A stretch of DNA of 64,000 nucleotides from Condylostoma magnum (Eukaryota; Ciliophora; Heterotrichea; Heterotrichida; Condylostomatidae). The notes beneath the pieces were generated by a model. That model had not been told where the DNA came from and made no database searches. It saw only the letters and a program-made list of their open reading frames with translations. A program made the position numbers and the translations under genes. Below, piece by piece: positions 61,242 to 64,000 of the stretch (positions are counted from its first letter, which is position 1; every line of letters begins with the position of its first letter). Where the stretch lies: the NCBI GenBank assembly GCA_920105805.1, contig CAKKTI010000005.1, positions 77,499-141,498 on the forward strand, in the 5' to 3' direction.

Positions 61242-62467
61242 TTAAGTCTCACACACTATCTTCGGCTGCAAAGGATTAGCAGTGCAGTTGGGGCAAATGG
61301 GCGTATGTCTCTTCATAGTCAGCCACTCATCTAAGCACTTACGATGAAAAACATGATTGCATAAAGTCTTCCGTACTTCACTGCCAATAACAAACCTAAT
61401 TAAACTTACTCTTCAAGGCAAATTGTGCATATATTTTCACCATAATCTTCTAATCCCTAAAAGTACTAAACTATAGGAATATGTCCTTCTATAGTAAAGG
61501 ACGAAGAAAGGGAAGCCTAGCTGGAAGGATTTAGGACGTAATTAACTCTATTGGATCCTCTTCTCAATTTAAACACTACAAAAAATACCAATGCTATTAC
61601 ACTGTTTATATTTTACAAAATAATACACAAAAAGGAAACTAGTATAATGTTTCCAATTTAACTCAAACTGACTCCATCATCATCATCTTCACTTTCAGCT
61701 TCCTCTTCTGCATTATTTGCACAGTCTCCCATATCAAACTCACAAATTTCATTGTTACATGCTGGGTTACAAATCCCATCCCCTATCAAATAGTCAGGGC
61801 ATTGACATACCTAGCAGTCTCCTCCGTCAAAACTGCATTGAGAGTTATTACATTCATCATTACACTCACCATTTCCTATATATTACACCATACAATTGTC
61901 ATTGCAGAACTTACAGTCCCCTAGGTCAAAGTCACATTAGATGTTATAGCATGTCTCATCACACTAGAAATTACCCAGCATTGCTAAATCACAACCACAA
62001 CATGCATAATTATCATAGTAGCAGCTTTGAGTTAAACACTCTGAGTCGCAAGTTCCGTTGAAAGTTTAGATTGTGTAGCAGTTTTCATCACATTTAGAGC
62101 AGAAACCATTATCATAATTGCATTCTTCTACATTACATTCTTCATCACATTGATTGTTTTAGATTTACTCCAGGGAACATTAGCATTCTTGTAGGTATCT
62201 GTATTTAAAGTTTTAATGGAATTCGCATAGAAAATCATTACAAATAAACCAGCCTGATTGAATTAAAGGGGATTATCCTAAAAAACAGTCGTTTTCATAT
62301 ATTAGACATAATAAATTACAGCTATTGCAAGGCACTGGGCCTTAGAATGAGAAGATTTCTTATTAATTTTATTATAGTTTACCTGTGAATCCGTTCTCTG
62401 TCTAGTAGAGCAGCACTTGGAGCTCTAAAACTATCACTTATCATATTCAGATATGTCCATAGGTCAT
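61242..62467 (-). CDS. LNR-repeat, single-TM, RING-H2 receptor-type E3 ligase candidate
   Basis: 403 aa after removal of one 14-nt intron. Residues about 35-275 are Cys-rich with four to five Lin-12/Notch repeats (GNGECNDECNNSQC, FDGGDC; GDGICNPACNNEIC, FDMGDC). An acidic linker precedes a TM (NSVIALVFFVVFKLRR), then a cytosolic RING-H2: CTICLEEFVIGSEVRK, TLCNHVFHRKCLDEWL, CPNC, giving the canonical C-x2-C-x14-C-x1-H-x2-H-x2-C-x(n)-C-x2-C. RING-H2 proteins with one TM are ubiquitin ligases; coupling to extracellular LNRs suggests a signal-responsive ligase (inference). ATG 62467 is in frame with the upstream gene and the signal sequence is unclear, so the 5' end is tentative. Confidence 0.75.
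61396..61409 (-). other. 14-nt spliceosomal intron inside the RING-H2 coding region
   Basis: On the minus strand the sequence is GTAAGTTTAATTAG. Removing it joins CTT-GAA-GA to G-TTT-GTT and restores the frame across the RING-H2 domain with exactly the usual 14 residues between the second and third zinc-ligand cysteines (LEEFVIGSEVRKTL). Without removal the two halves are in different frames. A 29-nt alternative ending at GGCAG would shorten the spacing to nine residues, so it is less likely. Confidence 0.75.
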
Positions 62468-62520
62468 TTTAATTTTGAATAAAAATTGGATTAGTATTTG
62501 GTATATTAAAAAACTTTTAA

Positions 62521-63897
62521 CTAAATTACATCTGATATTTCTGGAAATATTGGTAAGAATTGGCTTAATTTTAGCTTATATGAGTCGAGTACTGACTTCT
62601 ACTTATCAATCTATGATTAAAACTTCAATAAGCTCTAATTTTCTCTTTGTATATAAATCTTCAAATCATTATAAGCTTTTATTTTAGTATCTAATTGACG
62701 TCTATCTATATCTAATCTAAGCTTCTCTTTCCGTATGCTTGTGATATCTTTTACTAATGTTTAATAACCTTTAGCTACTTATTAAGCTGTTATTTCATCA
62801 TTTTGTATAGTTTTATAGAATTATTTACATTCCTCTTCTTTGTCCTTCATTAATTTTATAATACTTTAAGCTTCTTTTTGTATATTATACACAATTTCTT
62901 ACTTATCCTCCAGCTATGTTCTTTAAAGCCTTAAATGAGCTTGTTTTTTTGCCAAAATATTAGTTTGATTATGCAGCCTTTTTTCAAGATTCTACTTTTT
63001 AATGATAGAATTCATTATTTACTCCTATATTGAAATCATGCAACTCTCAGCATTTTCTCTCTAATTCTAAGAATGAAATCTTTTCCTATTTAATCCTTGG
63101 TTTATTGAATTCATAGTACGTGCTAATTATTTAGTAGTCCTATTAGTGCTGCTTATGGCCTTTGTGGACTTCAATAATTAAAGTTAAGATTTTAACCTGT
63201 TTATTTAAACAGATGATCTTTGGTTCTCTTTATTAAAGACTAATTGAGTTTGTTATATTTGTTTCTCTATATTGTTAATTTTATGGTCAAATTAATCATT
63301 TGCCTTATCATCTATTATGCTATCATCAAAATCTACATCTATTAGCTTATACCCCGGCTTTTAAAACTTGTTTATTCCTTATTTTAGCCACTATTTCTGT
63401 GTATTTATTTAATTCAAGGATAACTATGATTAACCATGTGTGAGTTTATTACTTATGTAAGTTTTAACTACGTTTGGATTATCAACTATTACCTCATACT
63501 GTCCCAGTACATATTTGCTTTTTTCTGTTTATTAGCTGTAAACTTGCTATAGCATTTTTACGAAATCTTTTCCTTATACATAAATCCTCTATTTAGCCTA
63601 ATCAGAGAAATCCGTAGAGATCTATTTAAAGATATCTTATGAACTTTAATCCAAAAGGACGCTATTAGACACTAAATTCTCCTTATCAGATAAATCAAAA
63701 GTTAGTTGTTATCCTTGAATTTAAATTTTCAAAATATTTGTTTTAGGATTTGAAAGTTGTATTTAAGGCTGTGATATTTCTTATAATCTCGATTTTATAA
63801 GCTAATTAGCCTTTTCTATGCCTAATTTCAACGTTTTGTCTAGATTCAACTGAACATTCATAGTAGAGCCGACAGAATCCATTTTAAATTTTTTCAT
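62521..63897 (-). CDS. Coiled-coil protein (458 aa)
   Basis: One frame from ATG 63897 to TAG 62521. N-terminal 130 residues mixed (QLNLDKTLKLGIEKANQLIK, GKDFVKMLQQVY), then a basic linker and a long coiled coil (LEKRLHNQTNILAKKQAHL, SIRKEKLRLDIDRRQLDTK). The C-terminal SQFLPIFPEISDVI looks like a natural end. No in-frame TGA separates it from the ATG of the downstream LNR-RING gene. Cytoskeletal role likely; family not recognised. Confidence 0.6.
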
Positions 63898-63898
63898 A

Positions 63899-64000
63899 CT
63901 ACAAAAATGGTCTTCTAAGTAGTCTGTTATCACTGTTTTCAATTAGATCTCGCAAACCTTGGCCAAAACTTGTTATTAAAATAATTCCAAGTACAATCAA
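63899..64000 (-). CDS. Partial membrane protein, C-terminus only
   Basis: The last about 33 residues of a minus-strand gene running in from beyond the window edge: a hydrophobic segment (LIVLGIILITSF) followed by a basic tail (NRLLRRPFL) and TAG 63899-63901. It ends 1 nt before the ATG of the next gene. Too little to identify. Confidence 0.45.
   Translation of the reverse strand: MIVLGIILITSFGQGLRDLIENSDNRLLRRPFL

Noticed and set aside
61717-62061. Plus-strand His/Tyr-rich ORF of 114 aa
   Set aside because: Antisense of the Cys-rich LNR repeats of the minus-strand RING gene.
1-64000. A window full of pseudogenes with in-frame stops
   Set aside because: The stops fall on Gln/Trp-compatible positions in intact conserved domains across some 40 genes, and frames remain open for kilobases. 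This is a reassigned code, not decay.
1-64000. Karyorelict-type code with only UGA as terminator
   Set aside because: LAP/PTP, DBP5/MFS, IFT172/LAP and NOT4/IFT172 would overlap or fuse. Homologous C-termini coincide with TAA/TAG instead.
1-64000. Trypanosomatid-type code with UAR as Glu
   Set aside because: TAA/TAG positions in the aldolase, PAH and PTP cores align with Gln rather than Glu, and the gene organisation on both strands is not trypanosomatid.

Overview
The window is ciliate nuclear DNA, AT-rich and packed with genes. It is almost certainly macronuclear-type DNA of a species that uses all three classical stop codons ambiguously. Inside conserved genes TAA and TAG fall where glutamine fits, and TGA falls on family-conserved tryptophans: the Notch/LNR repeats at 271 and 601, the RCC1 blades, the DHHC enzyme and a C-terminal Pro-Gly-Trp motif. 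All three codons must also terminate, because convergent and tandem neighbours would otherwise run far into each other. This is the code known from the heterotrich Condylostoma (UAR = Gln/stop, UGA = Trp/stop). A karyorelict-type code with only UGA as stop fits less well. Most genes are uninterrupted, so each CDS below was read as one long frame through TAA/TAG/TGA. The exact terminator is often a choice among several candidates.

Layout. 1-7.4 kb: giant LNR / beta-helix / multi-membrane surface protein. 7.4-11.4 kb: three cytoskeletal or zinc-binding unknowns. 11.6-20.4 kb: a NOT4-like RNA-binding protein, IFT172, an M17 leucyl aminopeptidase and a tyrosine phosphatase. 20.5-27.3 kb: a dCache membrane sensor, a B-box/NYN-like/LOTUS protein, a small membrane protein, threonine aldolase and phenylalanine hydroxylase. 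27.4-32.5 kb: an IQ-motif protein, a decapeptide-repeat protein and small coiled-coil proteins. 32.5-39.4 kb: farnesyltransferase alpha subunit, RCC1-coiled-coil protein, a small two-TM protein with a frame break, a DBP5-type helicase and an MFS-like transporter. 39.6-47.8 kb: a coiled-coil unknown, a coiled-coil/DHHC palmitoyltransferase, small proteins and a class-C-receptor-like protein with two periplasmic-binding folds. 47.9-54.3 kb: WD40 protein, histidine phosphatase, CK1-like kinase, ER DnaJ-thioredoxin, a myristoylation-type small protein and an ICMT/DUF1295-like enzyme. 54.57-54.75 kb: a structured RNA gene that resembles a ciliate telomerase RNA. 54.9-64 kb: an AXDND1-like axonemal protein, several unknowns, an LNR-TM-RING-H2 receptor-type protein with a 14-nt intron, a coiled-coil protein and the 3' end of a membrane protein.

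The content is ordinary for a large motile ciliate: cilia (IFT172, AXDND1-like, IQ and coiled-coil proteins), surface sensing (LNR proteins, dCache, tandem binding-fold receptor), lipid modification (FNTA, DHHC, myristoylation, ICMT-like) and core metabolism. What stands out is the packing. Start codons of divergent genes lie 4 bp apart, convergent stops abut, and tandem genes are separated by about 1-10 nt or overlap as ATGA. Transcription signals and UTRs must therefore be minimal or lie within neighbouring coding sequence. No mobile element, virus-like element, CRISPR array or tRNA was recognised.
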